Positions 15,341 through 23,975 of a DNA stretch of 64,000 nucleotides are shown piece by piece. Origin of the DNA: Candidatus Omnitrophota bacterium. GTDB taxonomy: Bacteria > Omnitrophota > Omnitrophia > Omnitrophales > Aquincolibacteriaceae. The stretch lies in assembly GCA_016196565.1 (NCBI GenBank), contig JACPXK010000033.1, positions 14,947 to 78,946 on the forward strand, given 5' to 3'. Under the pieces are notes generated by a model. That model did no database searches. It worked only from the letters and a program-made list of their open reading frames with translations, and had not been told where the DNA came from. The position numbers were made by a program, and so were the translations under genes. Each line of letters begins with the position of its first letter. Position 1 is the stretch's first letter.

Positions 15341-16450
15341 ATGCACGGCGGCGATTTTAAAAATTTTTCCCGGAAATTCGGCAAACCTGAAAATGAAATT
15401 CTCGATTTCTCGAGTAATATTAATCCTTATGGAATTCCGAATTCCGTAGCGCTTCTTTACCCGAAGTTAATGGCGGAGCTGGAGAATTATCCCGATCCCA
15501 AGGCCGAAGACATGCGCCGTGAAATTGCCCGGCATTTTCCGGTCTTTCCTGAAAATGTGATTGCCGCGAACGGTTCTCTGGCGGTATTGGCGCTTGCCAT
15601 ACAAACCTTGGCTCCCCGGCGTGCGGTTTTGATCGAGCCCTGTTTTTCCGAATACCGCGAGCTTTTAAATCAGCGGGGAACGGAAGTCCGTAATGTCCTC
15701 CTCCGAGAAGGAGATCAATTTGAATTTCGCCTGCCGGAAATTTTAAATACCCTGAGAGGAACCGATTTAATCGTGATCGGTCATCCCAACAGCCCGACCG
15801 GGACGGCCTTGAAACGCGAAGAGCTGCTTGAGCTTATTTCCGAGGCCCGCCGGCAAAATGTTTTTGTGATTGTAGATGAAGCCTTCAGCGATTGGACACC
15901 TGAGATTTCCGTCGCTAGTGAAATTAAAGACAATAGTTATTTCCTCGTGGCGAAATCGCTTACTAAATTTTATGCCTTGGCCGGCATACGTTCCGGTTTT
16001 GGACTTGGCGCGCGCCGCTTAATCGAAAAAATGCAATCCCGGCAGGAAATGTGGTCTTGTAACCGGCTGGCCCAGCGTCTTTCGATCGCCGCCCTTCAGG
16101 ATATGGAGTTCCGGCGCAAAAGTTTTGAATGGTTTCGCGAAGAATCCGTGGTATTCGCTGAAAAAATTAATGGCTTACGCGAATTTCGTGCTTATCCCAG
16201 TCTTGCTAATTTTTTTCTGGTGAAAATCCTGCCGCCGCTTATAAAAAATGAAACAGCCCTTACGGCCTTGCCCGATTTTCTGGGCCGCAAAGGAATTTAT
16301 GTTCGTGAAGTCGTGGATTATACGGGGCTGGATAATTCTTATTTCCGGGCTTCCGTTCGTCTGCGTCATGAAAATGAAGTTTTGATCGAGGCTTTGAAAG
16401 AATGGGCCCGTCTTAGAACCAATCCCCGGCTGGCAGAGATTATCCCATGA
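15341..16450 (+). CDS. cobD: Threonine-phosphate decarboxylase
   Basis: A 369-residue PLP enzyme of the histidinol-phosphate aminotransferase fold. The start MHGGD and FSSNINPYG are marks of CobD, which makes the (R)-1-amino-2-propanol phosphate arm of cobalamin. The PLP lysine is in AKSLTKFYALAGIRSGFG and the PLP aspartate in VIVDEAFSDW. Its place between cobS and cbiP separates it from the aminotransferase of histidine synthesis. It overlaps cbiP by 4 bases. Confidence 0.9.
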   Translation: MHGGDFKNFSRKFGKPENEILDFSSNINPYGIPNSVALLYPKLMAELENYPDPKAEDMRREIARHFPVFPENVIAANGSLAVLALAIQTLAPRRAVLIEPCFSEYRELLNQRGTEVRNVLLREGDQFEFRLPEILNTLRGTDLIVIGHPNSPTGTALKREELLELISEARRQNVFVIVDEAFSDWTPEISVASEIKDNSYFLVAKSLTKFYALAGIRSGFGLGARRLIEKMQSRQEMWSCNRLAQRLSIAALQDMEFRRKSFEWFREESVVFAEKINGLREFRAYPSLANFFLVKILPPLIKNETALTALPDFLGRKGIYVREVVDYTGLDNSYFRASVRLRHENEVLIEALKEWARLRTNPRLAEIIP

Positions 16451-17985
16451 AAGCAAAAGCATTGATGATTCTTGGAACGGCTTCGCATGTCGGCAAATCC
16501 GTGATTGCCGCGGGTTTTTGCCGTCTTCTTTCCGACGCGGGATATCGCGTGGCGCCTTTTAAGGCACAGAATATGTCCAATAATTCCTTTGTGACCAAAG
16601 ATGGCGGAGAAATGGGACGGGCGCAAGTGGTTCAGGCTGAATGTGCGCGTGTTGAGCCGCACACGGATATGAATCCGATTTTGCTTAAACCGTCACAAGA
16701 CAACGGCTCGCAAGTGATTGTGCAAGGCAAAGCCATCGGTCATTTCGAGGCGCAGGGTTATTATGCGATGAAAGCAAAAATGGCGGAAGTGGTACGGGAT
16801 TCTTATGAAAGATTGGCGTCACAATATGAAATCATTGTGATGGAAGGCGCCGGCTCCTGCGCGGAAATCAATCTCAAAGAAAACGATATTGTGAATATGA
16901 AAATGGCGGAAATGGCGGATGCCCGCTGTTTGCTGGTAGGGGATATTGATACGGGCGGCATTTTTGCTTCCATGATCGGAACGATTGATTTGCTTTCCGA
17001 AAATGAAAGGGCGAGAATTGCCGGCCTAATCATCAATAAATTTCGCGGCGACCGTTCGCTTTTTGAGGACGGAATCAAAATCCTGCAAGAAAAAACCGGC
17101 AAGAAAATCTGGGGAATAATTCCTTATGACCGCGAACTCTGGATTGATGCCGAAGACGGCGTTTCGCTTGAAAGAGAAAACACCAAAAGGAGCCTGGCAC
17201 CAAGGGACCTGGCCCCTTTTGAGTTAGACATTGCCGTCGTTCAACTTCCGAGAATCTCCAATTTCACAGATTTTGAAATCCTCCGTCAGGAACCGGGAGT
17301 GCGTTTGCGAATTGTCTCGCTGGCGAGACAATTGGGGAATCCCGATCTTCTTATTCTCCCCGGCACCAAATCCACCCTGGGGGATTTGGAATATTTGAGG
17401 AAATCCGGCTTTGAAGAAAAGATCAAAACTTATTATGAAAATGGCGGAAAAGTATTCGGCATTTGCGGCGGTTTTCAAATGTTGGGGGAGGAAATCATCG
17501 ATCCCCAAGGCATCGAGTCTCAGAATAAAGCCATAAAAGGTTTGGGGCTTTTTAAAATGAGAACCGAGTTTTTCCCCGAAAAAGTTTTGCGACGCATCAC
17601 AGAGCCGGTTCATTTGAAACTCTTTGGGGCATCCGTGCAAGGAATGATCGAAGGCTATGAAATTCATATGGGCAAAACCACCGAGATTGCTTCTTCGGCC
17701 TCCGGCCTCCTCGCAATGACCGAAGCAATCTCAGTCCATTCTTCCGGGAGGGCCGCCGGGACTTATATTCATGGAATTTTCGATTCTCCTTCTTTTCGCC
17801 GCAGTTTTTTGAATGCGCTTGGCAAAGCCTGCGGCAAACAGAGCTCTGAAAATGTACTCGCCCTTTCCGCCGGGGATTTAAAAGAAATTCATTACAACCG
17901 TCTCGCCCGTCTTCTGGCGGATCATTTGGATTTGAACGAACTGCAAGAATGTCTTCAATTATCACTGCCTTTGTCCTTGATTTAA
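16447..17985 (+). CDS. cbiP: Cobyric acid synthase, with two repeat inserts
   Basis: A 512-residue amidotransferase adding the four remaining amides to adenosyl-cobyrinate a,c-diamide. The ATP loop is GTASHVGKSVIA, followed by FKAQNMSNNSF. The class I glutaminase has its nucleophile in GICGGFQMLGE. Residues about 247-258 (RSLAPRDLAPF) come from a GGCCCC-family repeat in the interdomain linker. Residues about 412-429 come from a GCAATCTC/GCAATGAC-family repeat near the C-terminal region. Both keep the frame. The gene overlaps cbiB by 37 bases. Confidence 0.93.
   Translation: MKAKALMILGTASHVGKSVIAAGFCRLLSDAGYRVAPFKAQNMSNNSFVTKDGGEMGRAQVVQAECARVEPHTDMNPILLKPSQDNGSQVIVQGKAIGHFEAQGYYAMKAKMAEVVRDSYERLASQYEIIVMEGAGSCAEINLKENDIVNMKMAEMADARCLLVGDIDTGGIFASMIGTIDLLSENERARIAGLIINKFRGDRSLFEDGIKILQEKTGKKIWGIIPYDRELWIDAEDGVSLERENTKRSLAPRDLAPFELDIAVVQLPRISNFTDFEILRQEPGVRLRIVSLARQLGNPDLLILPGTKSTLGDLEYLRKSGFEEKIKTYYENGGKVFGICGGFQMLGEEIIDPQGIESQNKAIKGLGLFKMRTEFFPEKVLRRITEPVHLKLFGASVQGMIEGYEIHMGKTTEIASSASGLLAMTEAISVHSSGRAAGTYIHGIFDSPSFRRSFLNALGKACGKQSSENVLALSAGDLKEIHYNRLARLLADHLDLNELQECLQLSLPLSLI
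17185..17220. repeat. AGCCTGGCACC...GGCCCC repeat inside cbiP
   Basis: AAAAGGAGCCTGGCACC then AAGGGACCTGGCCCCTTTT, 36 bases, in frame within cbiP. Confidence 0.85.
17682..17732. repeat. GCAATGAC/GCAATCTC repeat inside cbiP
   Basis: GAGATTGCTTCTTCGGCC, then TCCGGCCTCCTCGCAATGAC, then CGAAGCAATCTC. It is related to the 7727 and 60389 copies and is also in frame. Confidence 0.75.
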
Positions 17986-18905
17986 TTCTCGGCGATCCGG
18001 TTTATCCCTTTCATCCCATCCGGCTCATGGGAGCCGCCATTGCCAAGCTGGAAGACTTTTTGCGGGCTTCCGTGCGCGACAGGAAACTCGGCGGACTGAT
18101 TCTCGCCATTTTTTTTCCTCTTTTTGTGCTGGTGCTTTCAGGCTGGATCATCGCGGGGCTTGGTAAAATTCATTTTATGCTGGGATGGGCGGCAAGTGTT
18201 TTCGGAATTTATTCTTCGCTTTCCATTCGCGATCTTCATCAGGAAGGACTTCGTATTTATAAAGATCTTTTGGCCCGGGATTATGACAAGGCCCGCAAGG
18301 ATTTGGCGCGCATTGTAGGGCGTGACACTTCGCAATTATCCGAAAGGGAAATCATACGCGGGACGGTAGAAGCCATTTCAGAAAGTGTATTGGACGGCAT
18401 CGCGGCACCGCTTTTTTTTGCGGCCTTAGGAGGCGCGCCTCTGGCCCTTGCGTATAAAGCCGTGAACACACTTGATTCCATGATCGGTCATCAAAATGAA
18501 AAATACCGGGAATTCGGATTTTTTGCGGCGAAGCTGGATACTTTGATGAATATAATTCCCGCATGGATTTCTTATTATGCCGTCAGTCTGGGGACTTTAT
18601 GCGTCAACGCTCGGATGCGCGAAGCTCTTTACACCGGTTGGCATGACGGTATAGCCGCTTCTTATGGGCCTAGTGCCATTCCTCAAGCCGCATGGGCCGG
18701 CGCTCTGGGTCTTCAACTCGGCGGGGTGAATATTTATGAGGGGAGGAAAGTCGAAAAGCCATTACTCGGTTTCCCTAAAAAGGATTTTCATCTTGAGGAC
18801 ATTGCGCGAAGCTTAAAATTAATGCTCGCCGCTTCCTGGATTTTACTCGTTTTTGCCGTATTTTTGCGCTATGCTACCGATTCATGCGTTCAGCTTATCT
18901 TCTAA
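17949..18905 (+). CDS. cbiB: Adenosylcobinamide-phosphate synthase
   Basis: A 318-residue membrane protein condensing adenosyl-cobyric acid with aminopropanol phosphate made by CobD. Family marks are LDLILGDPVYPFHPIRLMG at the start, ISESVLDGIAAPLFFAALGG-type residues (VEAISESVLDG), and the AYKAVNTLDSMIGH segment. Several hydrophobic helices agree with an inner-membrane location. The start ATG at 17949 overlaps cbiP; cbiX overlaps its end by 22 bases. Confidence 0.93.
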   Translation: MSSIITAFVLDLILGDPVYPFHPIRLMGAAIAKLEDFLRASVRDRKLGGLILAIFFPLFVLVLSGWIIAGLGKIHFMLGWAASVFGIYSSLSIRDLHQEGLRIYKDLLARDYDKARKDLARIVGRDTSQLSEREIIRGTVEAISESVLDGIAAPLFFAALGGAPLALAYKAVNTLDSMIGHQNEKYREFGFFAAKLDTLMNIIPAWISYYAVSLGTLCVNARMREALYTGWHDGIAASYGPSAIPQAAWAGALGLQLGGVNIYEGRKVEKPLLGFPKKDFHLEDIARSLKLMLAASWILLVFAVFLRYATDSCVQLIF

Positions 18906-19270
18906 TTGCCCACGGAAGCCGTGAAAAGGAAAGCAATCAAGCTTTTGAAGAGTTCACGGGCCATCTCAAAAGCCGGTTTCCCGGCCGCTATGTTCAGCCG
19001 GCCTATCTGGAGCTTGCCGAACCCGGCATCCCGGCTGCTATTGGGAGTTGTATCGAACAAGGGGCCGAAGAGATTTTCGTGATTCCCATGATGCTTTTTC
19101 CGGGACGGCATGTCAAAGAAGATATTCCGCGCTATATTCAGGAAGCCAAAGAAAAACATCGCCATATCGATTTTCATTATGCGGGTCCGTTATCGGACCA
19201 CCCTTTAATGCTGGAACTCGTGGATGAAAAGGCAAAATCACTTCTTTTAGGAAGGTCCAAAACCCCATGA
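18884..19270 (+). CDS. cbiX: Small CbiX-type sirohydrochlorin cobaltochelatase
   Basis: A 128-residue short-form CbiX chelatase, expected to act as a dimer. LIAHGSREKESNQAF gives the metal-binding histidine H10, and VIPMMLFPGRHVKEDIP gives the second. It would insert Co(2+) into sirohydrochlorin, the entry to the anaerobic (cobalt-early) route. It is the only corrin-ring-entry gene in the window, so the ring-modifying Cbi enzymes must be elsewhere if the pathway is complete. A related ferrochelatase role (SirB) cannot be excluded. Confidence 0.85.
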   Translation: MRSAYLLIAHGSREKESNQAFEEFTGHLKSRFPGRYVQPAYLELAEPGIPAAIGSCIEQGAEEIFVIPMMLFPGRHVKEDIPRYIQEAKEKHRHIDFHYAGPLSDHPLMLELVDEKAKSLLLGRSKTP

Positions 19271-19611
19271 CGGATTCAAGCCCCAAACCCCCGATGCGTC
19301 CTTATAAAAAACACATTTTAGTCTGTACGGGGCCGCGCTGTGCTCCCGAAACCTCCGCGGCGGTTTATCAAGGGCTTAAAGACCGCCTCAAAGAACTGAG
19401 TCTGCATGACGGCCCCGAGCGTATTCAACGAAGCCAAGCCCATTGTTTTGGCATTTGCCAGGGCGGGCCCCTTGCAGTAGTTTATCCCGACGGGGTTTGG
19501 TATCATCATTTGACCCCGGAAAAGATGGAAAAGGTGATTCAGGAACACTTGATTGGGGATAAGCCGGTGGAGGAGTTTATCTTCCACCGCCGGCCGTCTC
19601 AGCAGCCTTGA
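19267..19611 (+). CDS. Thioredoxin-like [2Fe-2S] ferredoxin
   Basis: A 114-residue protein with C20, C25, C60 and C64, the CxxxxC...CxxxC pattern of thioredoxin-fold 2Fe-2S ferredoxins. ILVCTGPRCA and HCFGICQGGPLAVVYPDGVWY are typical. It overlaps cbiX by 4 bases. Similar domains accompany cobalamin genes and may supply electrons for cobalt reduction or chelatase function; this last point is inference from position. Confidence 0.85.
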   Translation: MTDSSPKPPMRPYKKHILVCTGPRCAPETSAAVYQGLKDRLKELSLHDGPERIQRSQAHCFGICQGGPLAVVYPDGVWYHHLTPEKMEKVIQEHLIGDKPVEEFIFHRRPSQQP

Positions 19612-19635
19612 CGCGGGCTTTCTTATCCATATAAT
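19608..19635 (+). promoter_or_regulatory. Promoter overlapping the ferredoxin stop codon
   Basis: TTGACG (19608-19613), a 16-base spacer and a perfect TATAAT (19630-19635). The -35 box contains the TGA stop of the preceding gene. Confidence 0.75.
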
Positions 19636-19660
19636 AAACCGTCTTTCATAGGAGAACTAG

Positions 19661-20008
19661 ATGAACCCTTCAAACGAAAGTAGTCCCACGACCCCTCAGG
19701 ATCCTGAAATTCAGGACGGCAAGTTTTTTGCTGCCATCGGCTACTTAAGTGTTTTATGTTTTGTCCCTCTTCTGCTCAAAAAAGGAAATAAATTTGCGCA
19801 GTTTCACGGCAAACAAGGTTTGGTTTTATTTATTTTGGAAGTTGCGGCGAGTATTTTAAAGGCGGTTCCCGCGCTCGGGGATCTTATTTTTACCGTGGCG
19901 TTCGTAGTTTTCGGCATTCTCTCTTTGGTGGGTATCCTTAAAGTGCTTATGGGAGAATACTGGGAAATGCCGGTAGTTTATGAGGTTGCTAACAGGATCA
20001 CGCTTTAA
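19661..20008 (+). CDS. DUF4870-like small membrane protein
   Basis: A 115-residue protein with an acidic, proline-rich start, then FFAAIGYLSVLCFVPLLL and two further hydrophobic segments. KGNKFAQFHGKQGLVLF matches the DUF4870/Tic20-like pattern of small polytopic proteins with unknown function. It has its own strong promoter and a GGAGA ribosome binding site, so it is not simply the tail of the cobalamin operon. Confidence 0.75.
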   Translation: MNPSNESSPTTPQDPEIQDGKFFAAIGYLSVLCFVPLLLKKGNKFAQFHGKQGLVLFILEVAASILKAVPALGDLIFTVAFVVFGILSLVGILKVLMGEYWEMPVVYEVANRITL

Positions 20009-20139
20009 TACGGCTTCTTAACCCTCCTTCATTTGCGAGGGCGCTGGGCCGGCGGTTTTCCCGAGCCGGCAAAAAATCTTACCGTCAAAGAAAGGCTCGC
20101 CACTAAAGCTCCGGGTGAGTATCTCAGGTGTTTAAATCT
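20009..20139 (+). other. Structured leader of unknown type
   Basis: Three hairpins can be drawn in this gap: CCCTC/GAGGG (about 20033-20051), GCCGGC/GCCGGC (about 20059-20082) and CTCGCC/GGTGAG (about 20097-20120). No run of T follows any of them on the plus strand, so none is an obvious terminator. It matches no riboswitch class known to me. Confidence 0.35.
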
Positions 20140-21819
20140 ATGCTTCTCGGTCAAAAAAAAATTCAGGGGGATGAAAAAAATTGGTCCATTATTTTAAATC
20201 CGCTCCGCAGTGAACTTGATAAAAAACGCGTTGCCCAAAAAATTTCTGCCGCTTTTTCGCTTTCTCAAGATGAAGCCTCCGATTTAGTTTCGAACACGCC
20301 TATTATATTGCTCGATAATCTGACCCGGGATGACGCGGTCCGGGTAAAACATTATTTCCAGTCCAGCGGCGCAGAAATTATGCTCACCAACGATATTTTT
20401 CATAAACGCAAATGTTACCGCACCGTTTGGCCCGATCCGCCCAGCCTTTCTTTTCTTGAAGACTGGAAAGAGGTAAAAGCCGGAAGGGAAGAGGCCCCGG
20501 CCGAGGAATTGGCGGTGGAGGAAGCATTGCAGGAAATCCAATCGCTCAGCATGAATGCGGCGGATAAAATGCCGGTTCGTGAGGAAAGAGAATCTTTTTC
20601 TTCCTCTTCCCAAGAAGAACGCGAACGTTTGATCCGGGATGCGGACCGGTGGAAGCGCGAAAGCACTTCGTATCAAGCAGAAGTCGTACGGCTCCGCCAG
20701 GAGCTTGATCATATGCGCCGTGAATTGGACAAGATTCAAAAGGAACGCGCTTTTTTTGAGCAGACAAAAACGTCTCAAGACGAACTTGCGAGAAAGCGCG
20801 AAAAGGAAACCCATGATTTTCAGGCCCTCCTGAATAATGCGGAAGAAAAATACGAAGGGCTTAAAGAAGAATACCGGCAAGCTCGAGTTCTCTTAGAGGA
20901 AAAACTGGGTCAGGCCAACCGTAAAATCGAGGGCTTTGAAAAACTACGCCACGATTTGGAACTGTCCCTCCGTCAGCAAACAGAAAAATATCAGGCGCTT
21001 GAAAAGGAATATCATAATGTGCATGCCCTTTTGGAGCGGAAATTATCCGGCTTAAACGAAGAGGTCACTTCGTGGAAAAATAAAGCCGACGAAATGACGG
21101 AGCAAATTCAAAGTTTTGAGACGCATCGGAAAATCCTTGAACAAGGGCTGAAGGATCAAAGCGAACAAGCTAATTCATGGCGGAGTAAATATCAAAGTTT
21201 TGTCCAGGAAGCGGAAAATGCAAAGGCCGCCTTCCAGGAAGAAAAATCGCAGAGGCTGAAAATAGAAGAGCATCTTAAAGATCTTGAGAAAAAAATTTCG
21301 CGTTGGACGCAAGATCTTGAGTTGAAAAATCGCGAGGCCCGTCAATGGGAACTCCGGGCGCTTGATTTGGAAAAAGAATTAAACGAAAGCCGCCACGCCT
21401 ATCAAGAGCAAGAGCGCCTGTTTGAAGGTAAGAACAAGTTGTTCGAAAGTAAAGAAAGGGAGCTCGAGTCGCTTCGCCGTCAAGTCCGTGAAGTCAATCA
21501 CCAGATTGAACAGCGCGAAGCCGTTCAGAAGAGAATGCAGCTTATGAGCCAGCTTGCGGATAAAGAATCAAGGCTCAAAAAACTCGTCACGGATCAGGAA
21601 AAAATCGAAGCGGAAATCAGAGGGCGCGAAGAAAGCATGCGGGCCATTTTGATGGAGCAGGAATCCCTGGAAAAGGAAATTATCGAGGCGAAGCAGACGG
21701 AGCGCCATTTGATGGAGCAAATCAACAAAAAAGACAAACCCTCCAAATTTAGAATTCTCAACGGCAAGACCGAAGGAACGGTTTTTCAGCCTGCGGGCGA
21801 TGGGGAAATTGCAGATTAA
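20140..21819 (+). CDS. Coiled-coil protein with L7/L12-like N-terminal domain
   Basis: A 559-residue protein. Residues about 1-90 (KISAAFSLSQDEASDLV, LLDNLTRDDAVRVKHYFQSSGAEI) resemble the C-terminal fold of ribosomal protein L7/L12, seen also in other unassigned bacterial proteins. Residues about 150-540 are heptad-rich and charged, a long coiled coil, ending in a short globular tail (FRILNGKTEGTVFQPAG). No signal peptide. Probably a cytoplasmic scaffold; function unknown. ATG 20140 is preferred to GTG 20128 because AGGTG stands nine bases before it. Confidence 0.65.
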   Translation: MLLGQKKIQGDEKNWSIILNPLRSELDKKRVAQKISAAFSLSQDEASDLVSNTPIILLDNLTRDDAVRVKHYFQSSGAEIMLTNDIFHKRKCYRTVWPDPPSLSFLEDWKEVKAGREEAPAEELAVEEALQEIQSLSMNAADKMPVREERESFSSSSQEERERLIRDADRWKRESTSYQAEVVRLRQELDHMRRELDKIQKERAFFEQTKTSQDELARKREKETHDFQALLNNAEEKYEGLKEEYRQARVLLEEKLGQANRKIEGFEKLRHDLELSLRQQTEKYQALEKEYHNVHALLERKLSGLNEEVTSWKNKADEMTEQIQSFETHRKILEQGLKDQSEQANSWRSKYQSFVQEAENAKAAFQEEKSQRLKIEEHLKDLEKKISRWTQDLELKNREARQWELRALDLEKELNESRHAYQEQERLFEGKNKLFESKERELESLRRQVREVNHQIEQREAVQKRMQLMSQLADKESRLKKLVTDQEKIEAEIRGREESMRAILMEQESLEKEIIEAKQTERHLMEQINKKDKPSKFRILNGKTEGTVFQPAGDGEIAD

Positions 21820-21824
21820 AGGTC

Positions 21825-22226
21825 ATGATTGAACTGGTCTTGAATAAGATTAAAGTCGATGAAACCCGCAATGAGCAGGTCATCATTTTCCGTGAAAAAG
21901 ACGGGAATCGTTATCTTCCGGTGGTGATCGGCATTGCCGAAGTCAATGCCATCAAACTTAAACTGAGCGGCATCAAACCCCCCCGGCCTTTGACCCATGA
22001 TTTGCTTTTGGAAGTAATTCAAAGTCTGGGTGCCAAACTCGAAAAAGTAGTGATTGATAAATTGCAGAACAATACCTTTTATGCCAAGCTTCATCTCCAA
22101 AACGGCAGCAAGGAAGTCATGGTGGATGCGCGTCCTTCCGACAGCGTGGCTTTGGCCCTGCGCGCCGAAGTCCCCGTTTTTGTCACCGAAGAAGTGATGG
22201 GCGCTGCCAGCGTTACCGAATTTTAA
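21825..22226 (+). CDS. Bifunctional nuclease family protein (DUF151)
   Basis: A 133-residue DUF151 protein (ELVLNKIKVDE, RYLPVVIGIAEVNAI, PLTHDLLLEVIQSLGA, DARPSDSVALALR). Members include bacterial and plant proteins reported with RNase/DNase activity, but the physiological role is unclear. It begins 5 bases after the coiled-coil gene and is followed by trxB after 1 base, so the three are probably co-translated. Length is typical of the single-domain form. Confidence 0.88.
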   Translation: MIELVLNKIKVDETRNEQVIIFREKDGNRYLPVVIGIAEVNAIKLKLSGIKPPRPLTHDLLLEVIQSLGAKLEKVVIDKLQNNTFYAKLHLQNGSKEVMVDARPSDSVALALRAEVPVFVTEEVMGAASVTEF

Positions 22227-22227
22227 T

Positions 22228-23145
22228 ATGAATCAATTCGACGTTGCGATTATCGGCGGAGGCGGCGCGGGTCTTACGGCCGCGTTGTATACTTCCCGAG
22301 CCAAACTCAGCACCCTCCTTTTAGAAAAACTCGTTCCCGGCGGACAAATTGCCCTCACGGATATCGTAGAAAATTATCCCGGATTTCCGGAAGGGATCAC
22401 GGGGGGAGAAATTTCTCAGCGCATGGAAGAACAGGCAAAGCGCTACGGCACGCAGATCGCTTATGAAGAAGTCAAATCAATTGCCAAAAATCCGTCCGGC
22501 TCCTTCGAAATAAAAACGTCTTCCGAGACTTACACGTCGCGCGCCATTATTCTGGCGGCCGGGGCATCGTTCCGCACGTTGGGAGTTGTCCGCGAAAAAG
22601 AATTGACCGGACGAGGGGTTTCTTATTGCGCTACTTGTGACGGCGCTTTCTTTAAAGAAAAAGAGATCATCGTGGTGGGCGGAGGGGATTCCGCCATGCA
22701 GGAAGGGCTCTTTCTTACGCGATTTGCCAATAAGGTGTCGGTGATTCATCGCCGCGACAAATTGCGCGCCAGTCCGATTTTGCAAGAAAGGGCCAAGCAG
22801 AATCCGAAAATCCAATTTGTTTGGGATACGGTGGTTGAAAAAATTCAGGGAGATAAAAAGGTTGAAGGGGTGACGCTCAAAAATGTCAAAACCCAAGAGG
22901 TGCGCGATTTTAAAACCGACGGGGTTTTTGTTTTTATCGGTCACGAGCCGAATACCGCCTTTCTCAAAGGGTTCGTGGAGTTGGATGATCATGGGTATGT
23001 CAAAGCAGACGCGTCTTTAAAGACTTCGGTGGAGGGAGTCTTTGCCGCCGGTGAAATTCGTGCCGGGGCCGTCAAACAACTTGTTTCTGCCTGCGGGGAA
23101 GGGTGTGAAGCGGCTTTGTCCGCCCAAGCCTATTTGGAACATTAA
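22228..23145 (+). CDS. trxB: Thioredoxin-disulfide reductase
   Basis: A 305-residue FAD/NADPH oxidoreductase reducing thioredoxin. FAD loop IIGGGGAGLTAA (8-19), redox pair C134-A-T-C137 in YCATCDGAFF, NADPH loop VVGGGDSAMQEGLFL and C-terminal FAVGEI-like FAAGEIRAGAVKQLV. Full length. Its last base overlaps the start of the TlpA-like lipoprotein gene, which suggests a shared thiol-redox purpose. Confidence 0.95.
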   Translation: MNQFDVAIIGGGGAGLTAALYTSRAKLSTLLLEKLVPGGQIALTDIVENYPGFPEGITGGEISQRMEEQAKRYGTQIAYEEVKSIAKNPSGSFEIKTSSETYTSRAIILAAGASFRTLGVVREKELTGRGVSYCATCDGAFFKEKEIIVVGGGDSAMQEGLFLTRFANKVSVIHRRDKLRASPILQERAKQNPKIQFVWDTVVEKIQGDKKVEGVTLKNVKTQEVRDFKTDGVFVFIGHEPNTAFLKGFVELDDHGYVKADASLKTSVEGVFAAGEIRAGAVKQLVSACGEGCEAALSAQAYLEH

Positions 23146-23645
23146 TGAATAGGAAAGGGGCCTGGCCGCTTTTGCCGCTGCTCCTTCTTATTCTTGCCAG
23201 CGGCTGTGAAAAGCGAAATACGATTCAAACCGCTCCCGATTTCCGGCTGCCGTCTCTTTCAGAGGAAGGAAAAGAAGTTGTCTTATCGGAAGTCCTCAAG
23301 GAACATCCTGTCCTCCTCGTTTTTTGGGCGACCTGGTGTCCCTCCTGCATTACCGAAATCCCTACGCTGAATAAGTGGAATGACGAGTATGAAGCGGCCG
23401 GATTGAAGATTTTAGGCATCAATTTTCGCGAGGAAAAATCAAAAATCGCCGCGTTCGTCAAAGAGCAGGGAATTCATTATCCTGTTTTGATGGATCAAAA
23501 CGGTGTTGTTGCCGAGCGGTTTGGATTGGACGGGCTGCCCGCAACCGTTTTCGTAGACCGGAATGGAAAAATTATTTACTTTAGTTTCTCTTTGCCGCAC
23601 AATATGCCCGCATTGCTCGGGACTACCCCCAAGGAGGGTCTTTGA
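23145..23645 (+). CDS. TlpA-like thioredoxin lipoprotein
   Basis: A 166-residue thiol-disulfide protein. The lipobox LASG-C21 predicts lipid anchoring. The thioredoxin domain has FWATWCPSC with C65 and C68, and the cis-proline loop GLPATVFVD. This is the TlpA/ResA type acting outside the cytoplasm, often reducing cytochrome c maturation or other envelope proteins. The signal-peptide start (MNRKGAWPLL) is coded by GGGGCCTGGCC, which resembles half of the palindromic repeat but is too short to be sure. Confidence 0.9.
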   Translation: MNRKGAWPLLPLLLLILASGCEKRNTIQTAPDFRLPSLSEEGKEVVLSEVLKEHPVLLVFWATWCPSCITEIPTLNKWNDEYEAAGLKILGINFREEKSKIAAFVKEQGIHYPVLMDQNGVVAERFGLDGLPATVFVDRNGKIIYFSFSLPHNMPALLGTTPKEGL

Positions 23646-23947
23646 TGGAAGCCAATCATAATTTTGATCAAATGATGAAACAGCTGATTCAGCTTTTAAA
23701 CAAAATGATGTCCAATCACTTTCCCAAAAATAAACTTTCCGAATTCGGTTCTTCTCTCAAAGACAAAGGCGGCGTGAATTTTAATTTTTACGTCCTTAAC
23801 GTAACTCCTCTTCCCGAAGACCTTGAGGATTGGGACGACCTTGAGGAAGAATGGATGGACGCCGCTGAAGGTTCAGAAGGCGACATTTCGCAGAAACTGA
23901 GCCGGGCTGATTTGGATTTTTTAAGACGGCACGGAATACAGTTTTAA
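23645..23947 (+). CDS. Small acidic hypothetical protein
   Basis: A 100-residue protein I do not recognise. The first 30 residues are a methionine-rich amphipathic helix (FDQMMKQLIQLLNKMM), then KDKGGVNFNFYVLNVTPLPE, and a strongly acidic stretch (EDLEDWDDLEEEWMD). No signal peptide or membrane segment. AAGGAGG upstream fixes the start at 23645, where it shares bases with the preceding stop. Its place in the trxB cluster gives no clear hint of function. Confidence 0.65.
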   Translation: MEANHNFDQMMKQLIQLLNKMMSNHFPKNKLSEFGSSLKDKGGVNFNFYVLNVTPLPEDLEDWDDLEEEWMDAAEGSEGDISQKLSRADLDFLRRHGIQF

Positions 23948-23975
23948 TCCAGCCCATTTCCGGCTTTCCCCATCG

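Noticed and set aside
20009..20127. Second c-di-GMP riboswitch
   Set aside because: The segment CACTAAAGCTCCGGG looks similar at first sight but lacks GCAAAGCC and the closing GGGTTGCC.
23147..23172. Half repeat in the TlpA-like signal peptide
   Set aside because: AAAGGGGCCTGGCC resembles the GGGGCCAGGCCCC family but lacks the second arm; chance match cannot be excluded.
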